Shown: in pieces, positions 1-5,976 of the stretch
Position numbering within the stretch: position 1 is the stretch's first letter
Layout of the letters: each line of letters begins with the position of its first letter
Assembly: GCA_021778575.1 (NCBI GenBank)
Contig: JAJYCH010000307.1
Coordinates: 1 to 6,129, forward strand
Origin: Planctomycetota bacterium
Lineage (GTDB): Bacteria; Planctomycetota; Planctomycetia; Isosphaerales; Isosphaeraceae
Direction: 5' to 3'
DNA: 6,129 bases
Program-made: the position numbers and the translations under genes
Notes under the pieces: model-generated
Database searches by the model: none
Told to the model about the DNA's origin: nothing
The model's input: only the letters and a program-made list of their open reading frames with translations

Positions 1-2164
1 CCTTGTAAGTGAAGCTGTCGGTGCCCGAGAAGCTCGAGGTCGGGGTATAGGTGAACAAGCCGTTGGCGTTGAGTGTGAAGCCGCCGCTGGTCGCGTGGCT
101 CGGGCCGGAGACCAGCACGGCGGTCAGCGTCCCGGTGCCCGTGTCGCCCTGGAGCACGCCGTTGGAGGCGGCCACGTTCAGGACGTTGCCCTTGAGCACC
201 TCGTAGGTGTGGGCGATCCCGGTCGGCACGGCGTTGACGGTGAAGGTGACGGTCGCGGGGGTGAGGCTGTTCTGGTAGCCGTCGTAGGCGTCGTAGTAGA
301 AGGTGTCGGTTCCGATGTAGGAGCCGTTCGGCGTGTAGGTGAACGTCCCGTCGGCGGCCATCGTGATCGAGCCGTTTGTCGTGCTGAACGTCCCGACGTC
401 GGTCGAGGCCACGGTCAAGGTATCACCGTTGTAGGCCGTGTCGTTGGCCAGCACGCCGTTGGCGGCCGACGTGACGGCCAGCGCCGTGCCCGTGTCGGTC
501 GTGTAACTGTCGTTGGTGGCCACCGGCGGCGAGTCGACGATCAGGCTCACCGTCGCCGTGTTGCTCACGGTGATGCCGTCGCTATCCTCGTCGCGATAAG
601 TGAACGAGTCGGTTCCGTGATAGCCGGCGGTGGGCGTGTAGCTGAACGAGCCATTGGCGTTGAGCGTGATGGTCCCGTGGCTCGGCGAGGCGAGAAGGCT
701 GGCGGTAATCGAGTGGTCGGCGTTGGGGTCGGTGTCGTTGAACAGTACGCCGCTGGTGGGGAGGGCGCTCAGGGTTGTGCTGACCGGCGTGGTGTAGCTG
801 TCGTTGTTGGCCACCGGCGCGGCGTCGACCGTGAGGGAGACGGTCGCCGTGTTGCTGGTCGTGCTCCCGTCGGTGAGAGTGTAGGTGAAGCTATCGGGTC
901 CGGAATAGTTCGAACTGGGCGTGTAGACGAAACCGCCGTCGCCGTTGGCGTCGAACGTCACCGAGCCGTGAGCCGTCGAGATGGTCCCGGTTTGTGACAC
1001 GGTCAACGCCCCGGTGCCCCCGGACGAGTTGGTGAGCAGGTTTGTGCTACTCGTACTGGTGATGGTCAGACTGGAAGTGTTGCTGCTGTCGCGGATGTTG
1101 GTGGTGAAGCTCAGCGGAGAGGCGATTGGAGCCGTGAGCAACTCGCCGATCTGATTGGCAACCACCTCCGTGAAAAAGGGCTGACCGTTCGGCCCCATCG
1201 TGATCCCGTCCACTCCGGCGTTCGGGGTCGGCGGGATGTACTCCTGGAACGTGTGCGTTGCGGCATTGAAGACGCCGATCTTGTTGACGAGACTTTCGGT
1301 GAAGTAGACGTTGCCACTGCCGTCGGCCGTGATTCCCAAGGGGTCGCTGCTCGAAGTCGGAGTCAGGTATGTCACCTTGTTCGTGAAGCCGGACCCGCTC
1401 AGTTGGATGATCCCGTTGGTGTACTGATCGGTGATATCAATCTGACCGAGTGAGTCGCCGGTGATCGATGCCGCCAAGGTCGAGACGCCCAGGTTGACCG
1501 TGAGGCCCAGAGTGCTGGTGGTGAGGTCATAGAAGCCGATCTGGCTGCCCGCCCCTTCGATCCAGGCAATGTATTCGTCGCCACCGGAAGTGAAGTCGGT
1601 CATGTTCGTAGGCATACCCGATGTGCCCGCAAGCTCCACCGGCGTCGCCGGATAAGTGGCGCTAGCCGGGATCTCGTAGATCGCGTTGGCGGTCGTATCG
1701 GAGAAGAAAACGTCGCCCGCCGCGTCGGCTGTGATCCCGCTGGGCGTGCCTTGGGTAGTGCCGACCAAGTATGGGTCAGGATACTGATGGATCAAGGTGC
1801 CGAGGGCGTTGATCTCGGCGACTTCGTGCAACCCTGGCTCGGTCACGAACAGATTGCTGCCCGCATCCACCAGTGCGACTGGGGTCGCACCAGTCGGGAG
1901 AGTGGTCATCGTCAACCCGATGCTGGGCAAACTGGTCGAGTTGAGAAAGCCGATCTTGTCGGATCCGGACAAGATGTAGGCAAGCCCGGCAGTGCCAGTG
2001 CCGTTGTAGAGGGGGTCGCTGGTGATGGCGGTCGGTGTGCTTGAACCGCTGACATACTCATTAATCGTCGTCAGCAACTGCCGCTGCTCCAACCGCTCGA
2101 CCTGGAGACCTCGCTTCTTGCGTGATCCGGCTTGGAGTCGCTCTTGCTTCTTCTGGTGGCTCAT
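1..2164 (-). CDS. Large extracellular protein: LEPR-XLL leader, Vgb-like beta-propeller and cadherin-like repeats (5' complete, 3' end beyond window)
   Basis: An uninterrupted minus-strand frame of 721 codons runs off the left edge. The N-terminus is Lys/Arg-rich, with the planctomycete export signature VERLEQRQLL at residues 22-31, as in LEPR-XLL / Planc_extracel proteins. Residues about 60-345 contain seven copies, 41-47 residues apart, of a strand motif like NVYFTESLVNKIG (286-297) or QPFFTEVVANQIG (328-340), often preceded by GIT-x-D/G. This is the pattern of Vgb (streptogramin lyase)/NHL-type seven-bladed propellers. From about residue 390 cadherin-like/bacterial Ig domains follow: a first degenerate one, then domains starting near 447, 544 and 644. 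Each has an APVANNDSYTT-type opening, a G-V-L-x-N-D segment and a G-x-F-x-Y-T-P...G-T-D-S-F-T-Y core. The ATG at 2164 is chosen because GGAG lies 9 nt upstream and it places the signature near the N-terminus. Inferred role: cell-surface or secreted binding/adhesion protein. An enzymatic lyase role is unlikely, because the residues before the GI motifs are Ser, Leu and Asp where I expect catalytic His in Vgb. Confidence 0.9.
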   Translation of the reverse strand, partial: MSHQKKQERLQAGSRKKRGLQVERLEQRQLLTTINEYVSGSSTPTAITSDPLYNGTGTAGLAYILSGSDKIGFLNSTSLPSIGLTMTTLPTGATPVALVDAGSNLFVTEPGLHEVAEINALGTLIHQYPDPYLVGTTQGTPSGITADAAGDVFFSDTTANAIYEIPASATYPATPVELAGTSGMPTNMTDFTSGGDEYIAWIEGAGSQIGFYDLTTSTLGLTVNLGVSTLAASITGDSLGQIDITDQYTNGIIQLSGSGFTNKVTYLTPTSSSDPLGITADGSGNVYFTESLVNKIGVFNAATHTFQEYIPPTPNAGVDGITMGPNGQPFFTEVVANQIGELLTAPIASPLSFTTNIRDSSNTSSLTITSTSSTNLLTNSSGGTGALTVSQTGTISTAHGSVTFDANGDGGFVYTPSSNYSGPDSFTYTLTDGSTTSNTATVSLTVDAAPVANNDSYTTPVSTTLSALPTSGVLFNDTDPNADHSITASLLASPSHGTITLNANGSFSYTPTAGYHGTDSFTYRDEDSDGITVSNTATVSLIVDSPPVATNDSYTTDTGTALAVTSAANGVLANDTAYNGDTLTVASTDVGTFSTTNGSITMAADGTFTYTPNGSYIGTDTFYYDAYDGYQNSLTPATVTFTVNAVPTGIAHTYEVLKGNVLNVAASNGVLQGDTGTGTLTAVLVSGPSHATSGGFTLNANGLFTYTPTSSFSGTDSFTYK
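4..826 (-). repeat. Tandem cadherin-like domain repeats within the large secreted protein
   Basis: Three consecutive protein-level repeats of about 97-100 residues begin at nt 826, 535 and 235 on the minus strand, the third cut by the window edge. Each opens with a Pro-Val/Pro-Thr linker and an N-D-S-Y-T-T or H-T-Y-E-V strand. Each then carries an N-G-V-L-x-x-D-T loop and ends in Y-T-P-x-x-x-(Y/F)-x-G-T-D-(S/T)-F. One linker holds an acidic D-E-D-S-D-G run that could bind calcium. The pattern matches the Big_9/cadherin-like domains of tandem-95-type surface proteins. The DNA copies have diverged, so this is an old domain array and not a recent DNA duplication. Confidence 0.8.
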
Positions 2165-2173
2165 CGCTTGCTG

Positions 2174-2177
2174 CTCC
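2174..2177 (-). promoter_or_regulatory. Ribosome binding site of the large secreted protein
   Basis: GGAG on the minus strand with 9 nt before the ATG at 2164. The reading frame stays open upstream, so this site, together with the position of the LEPR-XLL signature, decides the start. Confidence 0.5.
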
Positions 2178-2220
2178 GAGTTGTGGGTGGTTCCAGCGAT
2201 CCGACGAAATTCGATGGGCT

Positions 2221-2286
2221 CGCGAGGGACGTCCGAACCTCGCGCTAATCCGGATCCTCGACCGGAGACTTCGCGACGCCGCGAAG
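2221..2286 (-). other. Two GC-rich hairpins upstream of the large secreted protein
   Basis: Inverted repeat 1 pairs CGCGAGG (2221-2227) with CCTCGCG (2238-2244) and contains the 8-bp palindrome GGACGTCC (2227-2234). Inverted repeat 2 pairs CTTCGCG (2269-2275) with CGCGAAG (2280-2286) around a 4-nt loop. Both lie between the terminator at 2364-2389 and the ATG at 2164, so they are in the likely leader or promoter zone. Neither is followed by a T-run. They could be leader structure or protein-binding sites; which one cannot be told from sequence alone. Confidence 0.4.
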
Positions 2287-2363
2287 CCACTCGGGAGAAG
2301 CCGGGTCATGACTGGAACATAGGACGCGTCTTCGAAATGAAGGAGGAGATTTCAAAAAACAAA

Positions 2364-2389
2364 AAAAAGCCCTGTTTCCAGGGCTTTTT
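2364..2389. terminator. Bidirectional intrinsic terminator
   Basis: The perfect stem GCCCTG/CAGGGC (2369-2374 with 2379-2384) closes a TTTC loop and is extended by five A:T pairs. It is followed by TTTTT on the plus strand and by eight T on the minus strand (complement of 2361-2368), so it can work both ways. On the minus strand it would end transcripts of the 355-residue protein gene, whose stop is about 350 nt upstream, and insulate the large secreted protein gene that follows. No plus-strand gene is evident to its left. Confidence 0.85.
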
Positions 2390-2536
2390 GGCATCAAATT
2401 GGATCAATGCCGCACCGGTAAACGGCGTCGGCATCCTTCAAGACGTCATCGTCTCGAAAGGCGGGAGCCGTTCGGATGGTGATCGAGAAACACTCCACCC
2501 GACCCCCGAAGGGCCGCGTCGCCCTCAAGCCGGTAC

Positions 2537-2557
2537 ACCACGATCAGCGATCGTGGT
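2537..2557. repeat. 9-bp inverted repeat
   Basis: ACCACGATC (2537-2545) and GATCGTGGT (2549-2557) are perfect complements around a 3-nt AGC spacer. This could form a stable hairpin on either strand or be a dimeric regulator's site. No T-run follows directly, so it is not a canonical terminator. Confidence 0.6.
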
Positions 2558-2573
2558 TCACTGAAACTTAGGA

Positions 2574-2590
2574 CATTGGAACTTCCAATG
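2574..2590. repeat. 8-bp inverted repeat with one-base centre
   Basis: CATTGGAA and TTCCAATG flank a single C. As RNA it could form a 7-bp stem with a 3-nt loop. Nine T follow only after about 16 nt on the plus strand, too far for a standard intrinsic terminator. The near-perfect palindromic form also suits a DNA-binding dimer. Confidence 0.5.
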
Positions 2591-2735
2591 AGAACAACAG
2601 GATTATTTTTTTTTCGAAGTCTCCAGGGCAAATCGTTCCCCCGCTGGTCGAGCCCTGGGCGTACCTTCTGCGCTCCCTCGGTCGATTGAGGGTCGGGGAA
2701 TCGTGGCCAGTGTTGTCGGAAACCGTTTGTGCCGG

Positions 2736-3803
2736 TCAACCGGGTGAAAATGCCCCCCGATCGAGCGCCACTCGGCGATTTTCCGGGGCGGGAATGGCTC
2801 GGTCGTGGTCGGGCAGGGGGTAGGGATCGGTCGGGAACGGGTCGCGCGGTCGTCCCGGATTCCTTGCGCAAGACGAAGCCAACGGGCTCGACGTTTCGGC
2901 GGCGGGCGCGGCCTCGGTCCGTTCGGCGGCTTCGGCCTCGGCCTCACGGAACTCCTTGAGCGCCTTGAAGAAACCGCGACTGGCGTCAGCCTCGTAGCGG
3001 CGGGCCAGCGTCGCTTCCTTCGAGCTGTCGAAGAGCGCCCGATCAGGAGCTTCGAGCCGGTCGAGCTCGATCATTTCGAGGTCGAGCGTCGCGCGGTGCG
3101 CTTCGAGAGCGGCCAGCTCGGCGTCGATCCGTTCAAGCACCCGGTCCCTGGCCCACCCCTTCCGCGCCTGGTCGTCGAGCGTTCCCGCGTCGTCGGCGGT
3201 CAGCCCGTCAAAGTTGCCCCAGACCGCCCGCGAGAGTCCACCGATCCGCGATGCCTGCGCCTCCGACTCGGGAATTCCGACCAGAACCGCCGCCGCTTTC
3301 AGGTGAACACCAGTCCAGACCGGCTTCGGCGATCGGGTCAAGTCGTCGCGAAGTTCGCGCCAGGCGTCGACCAGTCGGTCGATCCCTTCGGGCGAGTTCC
3401 GGAGCTTCCGGTGGTTCGCTCGCAGATTGTCGCGGAGTCCTTCGAAGAGTTGTTCGGCCTCGAAAGCCCGTTCGGCGTCAAACTCTTCCACGGCGTGCCG
3501 GACCCGCCGGGCCAGGGCGGCCGTTTCCTGGGTGGCGCTCCGATCCATCCGGACCGAGAGCAACGCCATCCGACGGACCAGGATCTTGCCCAGCGGCGAC
3601 TGCGGTTTGAGGTCGGAAGTCAGTTCCTCGGCGCGAGTCTCGACCTCATCCTGATCGTCCGGAGCCACGACGACCCCCGCGCCGCTCAGGCCATGCTTGA
3701 AGCCATTCTGCCGCGACCGAGCTTTCCCCTCGGTCGTCTTCGGTCCGGTCGATCGCGCCGAGTTCCGACGATTCGCGCTCAATCGAGCTTCACTGACAGG
3801 CAT
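2736..3803 (-). CDS. Uncharacterised planctomycete-type protein with N-terminal STGPKT-EGKARS-KHGL motif
   Basis: A 355-residue protein of unknown function. The N-terminus carries a compact basic motif: ANRRNSARSTGPKT at residues 10-23, GKARSRQNGFKHGLSG at 26-41. This combination (Asn/Arg-rich, S-T-G-P-x-T, E-G-K, K-H-G-L) recurs in uncharacterised proteins of planctomycetes and some other soil bacteria; that is from memory, not a search. Residues about 50-155 and 215-292 are charged and predicted helical, possibly coiled coil, with RRYEADASRGFFKALKEF at 268-285 near the end of the second block. Residues from 295 on are Ala/Pro/Arg-rich and probably disordered. No signal peptide, membrane segment or catalytic motif is visible, so a cytoplasmic location is likely. 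The ATG at 3803 has GAGGG 7 nt upstream. The gene stands alone, divergent from the DUF7352-like gene. The basic N-terminus suggests nucleic-acid contact, but that is only inference. Confidence 0.8.
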   Translation of the reverse strand: MPVSEARLSANRRNSARSTGPKTTEGKARSRQNGFKHGLSGAGVVVAPDDQDEVETRAEELTSDLKPQSPLGKILVRRMALLSVRMDRSATQETAALARRVRHAVEEFDAERAFEAEQLFEGLRDNLRANHRKLRNSPEGIDRLVDAWRELRDDLTRSPKPVWTGVHLKAAAVLVGIPESEAQASRIGGLSRAVWGNFDGLTADDAGTLDDQARKGWARDRVLERIDAELAALEAHRATLDLEMIELDRLEAPDRALFDSSKEATLARRYEADASRGFFKALKEFREAEAEAAERTEAAPAAETSSPLASSCARNPGRPRDPFPTDPYPLPDHDRAIPAPENRRVALDRGAFSPG

Positions 3804-3810
3804 GGCCGCG

Positions 3811-3815
3811 CCCTC
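3811..3815 (-). promoter_or_regulatory. Ribosome binding site of the 355-residue protein
   Basis: GAGGG on the minus strand, 7 nt before the ATG at 3803. It supports that start. Confidence 0.5.
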
Positions 3816-3938
3816 GCGATCGGTTGAATGAGAGAGACAATCCGCTCATCCCAAACATTCCGTTAGACAGGGCCGGTTCGAACAGACTTTCGCGAGACGA
3901 ACTCGATGATTGGCGACCGAAGAAAGAGTTACGGAAGA

Positions 3939-3967
3939 TTGTCGAGCGAATTTCGATCTGATATCAT
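3939..3967 (+). promoter_or_regulatory. Sigma-70-like promoter for the DUF7352-like gene
   Basis: A -35 element TTGTCG (3939-3944, four of six consensus bases) and a -10 element TATCAT (3962-3967, five of six) are separated by exactly 17 bp. The predicted start near 3974 gives a leader of about 75 nt before the ATG at 4050. The site lies downstream of the alternative in-frame ATG at 3906, so it also argues against that longer start. Confidence 0.45.
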
Positions 3968-3969
3968 CG

Positions 3970-3982
3970 CTGATCGGATCAG
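3970..3982. promoter_or_regulatory. Palindrome at the predicted transcription start, possible operator
   Basis: CTGATC and GATCAG flank one G. The palindrome begins 2 bp after the -10 hexamer and covers the predicted +1, a position where a bound repressor would block initiation. GATC is frequent throughout this window, so chance is possible. Confidence 0.3.
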
Positions 3983-4037
3983 GCGACGTCGCTGGGCTCG
4001 ATCGGAAAATCGGAATTGCCAGCCGAAACTTCAACGC

Positions 4038-4044
4038 GAGGGGG
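4038..4044 (+). promoter_or_regulatory. Ribosome binding site of the DUF7352-like gene
   Basis: GAGGGGG ends 5 nt before the ATG at 4050 and picks that start over the upstream in-frame ATG at 3906, which would add 48 low-homology Arg-rich residues. Confidence 0.6.
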
Positions 4045-4049
4045 CCGAA

Positions 4050-4310
4050 ATGAAGACCATCCACAAGTACTCGCTTGATACAACAGATGCCGACAAGATC
4101 TCGGTAATGATGCCCCGAGTCGCCAAGATCGTGATGGTCGGATCGCAGAACGGTCAACCGTTCCTCTGGGCCATTGTCGACAACGAAAGCCCCCTGTTCG
4201 AGCGGCGTTACCGCCTGATCGCGACCGGCCAACCGATCCCCGGCGGTCACGACCACGTGGCAAGCTTCACCCGAAACAACGGTGAGTCGACCTGGCACCT
4301 TTTCGAGTGA
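4050..4310 (+). CDS. Small DUF7352-like protein
   Basis: An 86-residue protein that resembles the DUF7352 family of small proteins of unknown function found in bacteria and phages. The recognisable features, in order, are: the opening MKTIHKYSLDTTDADKISV; a central strand pair where A-K-I-V-M-V is followed by Q-N-G-Q-P-F-L-W-A-I-V-D; then E-R-R-Y-R-L-I-A-T-G-Q-P-I-P; and a closing S-T-W-H-L-F-E. The length fits the family (about 80-90 residues), so the gene looks intact. No signal peptide or membrane segment is present. It has its own promoter and ribosome binding site. It is convergent with the hydrolase gene, with only 21 bp between the two stops, and divergent from the 355-residue protein. 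The family assignment is from remembered pattern, and no molecular function can be stated. Confidence 0.8.
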   Translation: MKTIHKYSLDTTDADKISVMMPRVAKIVMVGSQNGQPFLWAIVDNESPLFERRYRLIATGQPIPGGHDHVASFTRNNGESTWHLFE

Positions 4311-4331
4311 TCGAGCGATCGGCCTGTGCGA

Positions 4332-5702
4332 TTACCGGATCATTCGGCCGATGATTCCGCGAGCGACGCCGGGCGGGGTCTCGGACTGTGGTGGAAGGAC
4401 CCCAGGGTCGCCGGCTCCGGTATACGGGGCGATCCATCGGGCGACCTTCGGGTTGGCCACGGCGTCGAGCAAGGTGTGTTCGGGGCCGAGGATATCGTGA
4501 AGGTCATGCTCCTCGTAGCGGGCGGCCAGCGGCCCGAGTTTACGAAGGTCGGCGTTCGAGAGGCCGACTCGCCCCATCGCTCGGTGGTGGTCGCTCCGGA
4601 TCAGCGAGGGATAGAGGATCAGGGCTTCATCTTTGCGATTGTAGAGATTGAGGAACTGTTCGCAGCCGATCAGCGCTCGATCGAGCCGCTCGCCGGGGTC
4701 GAACCAGTCGTGGTCGCTGGCCGCGCCGATGACCACGGCCTTGACGTGAAGATCGGCGCGGGTCGAGGCGAGCCGGGCAACCGGCTCGTGATGTCGGCCG
4801 TGCAGGCTCCCGCCACCCAGAAGATGGAGTGCCGAGGGAACCACTCGACCGCCGAAGCTCTGGCCGATCAGGCAAATTCGGCTCTGGCTCGGGAACGCCG
4901 AGAGGAAGACGGCCAGATGGTAGGCCGCGACGAACGCCCGGCGTCCTTTCTCGTTGATGTCGCGAAGATCCTCGCCATAAATCCGCTGGCTGGGCCAGTC
5001 GAAGGCGATGAGAACGGCGTCGGGGGGGACCGAGTGGTGATGCTCAAGCCAGCTATGGGTCCAGAGCAGACCGCCGATGGCGACATCCGCCGTCGTCAGG
5101 CTTCCCTGAACCTGGATCAGAACGGGACGGCCCACAACCTGGGCAAGGAGTTCGGCGACCGGTCGCTCGACCGTCCGACCTTCCGCGTCGAACTGGAGGG
5201 CCTTCAGTTTGGGCCAGGGATTGGAGCCGAGTTCCTGCGGACAATCGCGAACCTGGACGATCCAGAGCCGCTCGACCCGTTCGGGTCGGGGCTGGAAATG
5301 GTCGAGGAAGACGAACGGCCAGCCGGTCCTGATTTCCAGGGCTCCATCGAGAAAGTTCGAGTCGCAGCTCTGGCTGATCCCCGGCCCTCCCGCGCCCGGA
5401 TCAAACCGGCTTCCCGGCCTGGGCCTGCTGAACAGCGCGGGCGAGCCGGGTCCGGCGATTGTCGTGTTGACGCGAGTCGGCACGAACAGGCTAGCCAGCG
5501 GGACGGTCTGTCGCAACCGCCCCATGACCGCCCTGGGAAGGACGCGGATGATGCTCGGGCGCTTTGGTTCCTCGGCGCTGGCCCCGGTCGGAATATCGGG
5601 TTCCTGCCCCATCACGGTGCCGCAGGTCCCTCCAACGATGCAAACCAGGAGACAGAACGGGGTCAGAGACCCGAACCTCGATGATTTCGGGCAGATGTTC
5701 AC
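4332..5702 (-). CDS. Secreted alpha/beta hydrolase, DUF900-like
   Basis: Probably an exported serine hydrolase of unknown substrate, 456 residues from a GTG start at 5702. This start gives a classical signal peptide: a short basic n-region and the hydrophobic stretch LTPFCLLVCIVGG (13-25), with cleavage perhaps near residue 32. An upstream TTG at 5738 would add 12 residues. No in-frame ATG exists before residue 31, and neither start has a strong Shine-Dalgarno sequence. The hydrolase core spans about residues 190-420. A strand RPVLIQVQGS (192-201) has Gln-Gly where the family usually has His-Gly. AFDWPSQR (233-240) resembles the F-x-W-P-S of DUF900 proteins. The nucleophile elbow IGQSFGG has Ser282. 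LYNRKDEALILYP (353-365) offers Asp358, and GPEHTLLDAV offers His409. These three are the inferred triad. A Pro-rich linker region (about 84-110) precedes the core. The gene is monocistronic and convergent with the DUF7352-like gene. Confidence 0.85.
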   Translation of the reverse strand: MNICPKSSRFGSLTPFCLLVCIVGGTCGTVMGQEPDIPTGASAEEPKRPSIIRVLPRAVMGRLRQTVPLASLFVPTRVNTTIAGPGSPALFSRPRPGSRFDPGAGGPGISQSCDSNFLDGALEIRTGWPFVFLDHFQPRPERVERLWIVQVRDCPQELGSNPWPKLKALQFDAEGRTVERPVAELLAQVVGRPVLIQVQGSLTTADVAIGGLLWTHSWLEHHHSVPPDAVLIAFDWPSQRIYGEDLRDINEKGRRAFVAAYHLAVFLSAFPSQSRICLIGQSFGGRVVPSALHLLGGGSLHGRHHEPVARLASTRADLHVKAVVIGAASDHDWFDPGERLDRALIGCEQFLNLYNRKDEALILYPSLIRSDHHRAMGRVGLSNADLRKLGPLAARYEEHDLHDILGPEHTLLDAVANPKVARWIAPYTGAGDPGVLPPQSETPPGVARGIIGRMIR

Positions 5703-5976
5703 GCGGAGTAACCCCAACCCAGGAATGACTGGCCCCAAGCTCGACGACTGGTCGTAAGCGACCGGATCGCGACAATCACCCTTTTGTATCGAACGAGAGA
5801 GTTGTGTTGATTGATATTTTTGTTGGGGTGGGGCTGGTTTTGCCGCAAGGCGACTTCAAAGAACGATCCGAAAGCTTCATCGAGGATGACACAGGTCGCT
5901 TCAACCGTCTTAATTGGAACAAGTGTTGCTATTTGCGGATTCCTATGGATGAAACCCTGGAGTTAATTGTGAATTT
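5703..5976. other. Intergenic region upstream of the hydrolase, no gene called
   Basis: This stretch holds the presumed minus-strand promoter of the hydrolase, but I could not find a -35/-10 pair with acceptable spacing. It is more AT-rich than the genes to its left, especially from about 5780 on. A plus-strand frame from GTG 5804 stays open to the window end, but its encoded sequence matches nothing I recognise, its base use is unlike the neighbouring genes, and part of it is the tandem repeat. Confidence 0.4.

Larger units (their letters stand above)
2390..2735. other. Intergenic stretch with inverted repeats, no convincing gene
   Basis: This stretch lies downstream of the 355-residue protein gene. 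It holds two strong inverted repeats (2537-2557 and 2574-2590) and a run of nine T at 2606-2614. A tiny plus-strand frame starts at ATG 2476, with GGAG 8 nt upstream, and ends at the TAG at 2569-2571 (31 codons). It opens MVIEKHSTRPPKGR and has GC-rich third positions, but nothing recognisable is encoded. It may be a remnant of a decayed gene. Longer minus-strand frames here are shadows without recognisable content. Confidence 0.4.

Noticed and set aside
95..997. A 300-codon plus-strand open frame over the left part of the window
   Set aside because: It is the shadow of the minus-strand cadherin-like repeats. Its translation is Gly/Val/Arg-rich and repetitive with no family pattern, while the opposite strand gives clear domain motifs.
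2337..2347. AAGGAGG on the plus strand as a ribosome binding site
   Set aside because: No start codon follows at a workable distance. The sequence runs directly into the A-rich arm of the terminator.
2805..3827. A 340-codon plus-strand open frame opposite the 355-residue protein
   Set aside because: The minus-strand product has a recognisable N-terminal motif, a good ribosome binding site and plausible helical content. The plus-strand product is Arg/Pro/Gly-rich, as GC-rich antisense frames usually are.
3906..4049. A longer N-terminus for the DUF7352-like protein from the ATG at 3906
   Set aside because: It would place the promoter and palindrome inside the coding region and add 48 Arg-rich residues with no family match, whereas the ATG at 4050 has a strong ribosome binding site and matches the family start.
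4318..4352. Terminator between the convergent DUF7352-like and hydrolase genes
   Set aside because: The arms ATCGGCC and GGCCGAT pair over 7 bp but leave a 21-nt loop and no T-run follows on either strand. It is too weak to call.
4326..5684. A 452-codon plus-strand open frame opposite the hydrolase
   Set aside because: The minus strand encodes a signal peptide, a G-x-S-x-G elbow and other hydrolase motifs in order. The plus-strand frame has none and overlaps the whole gene.
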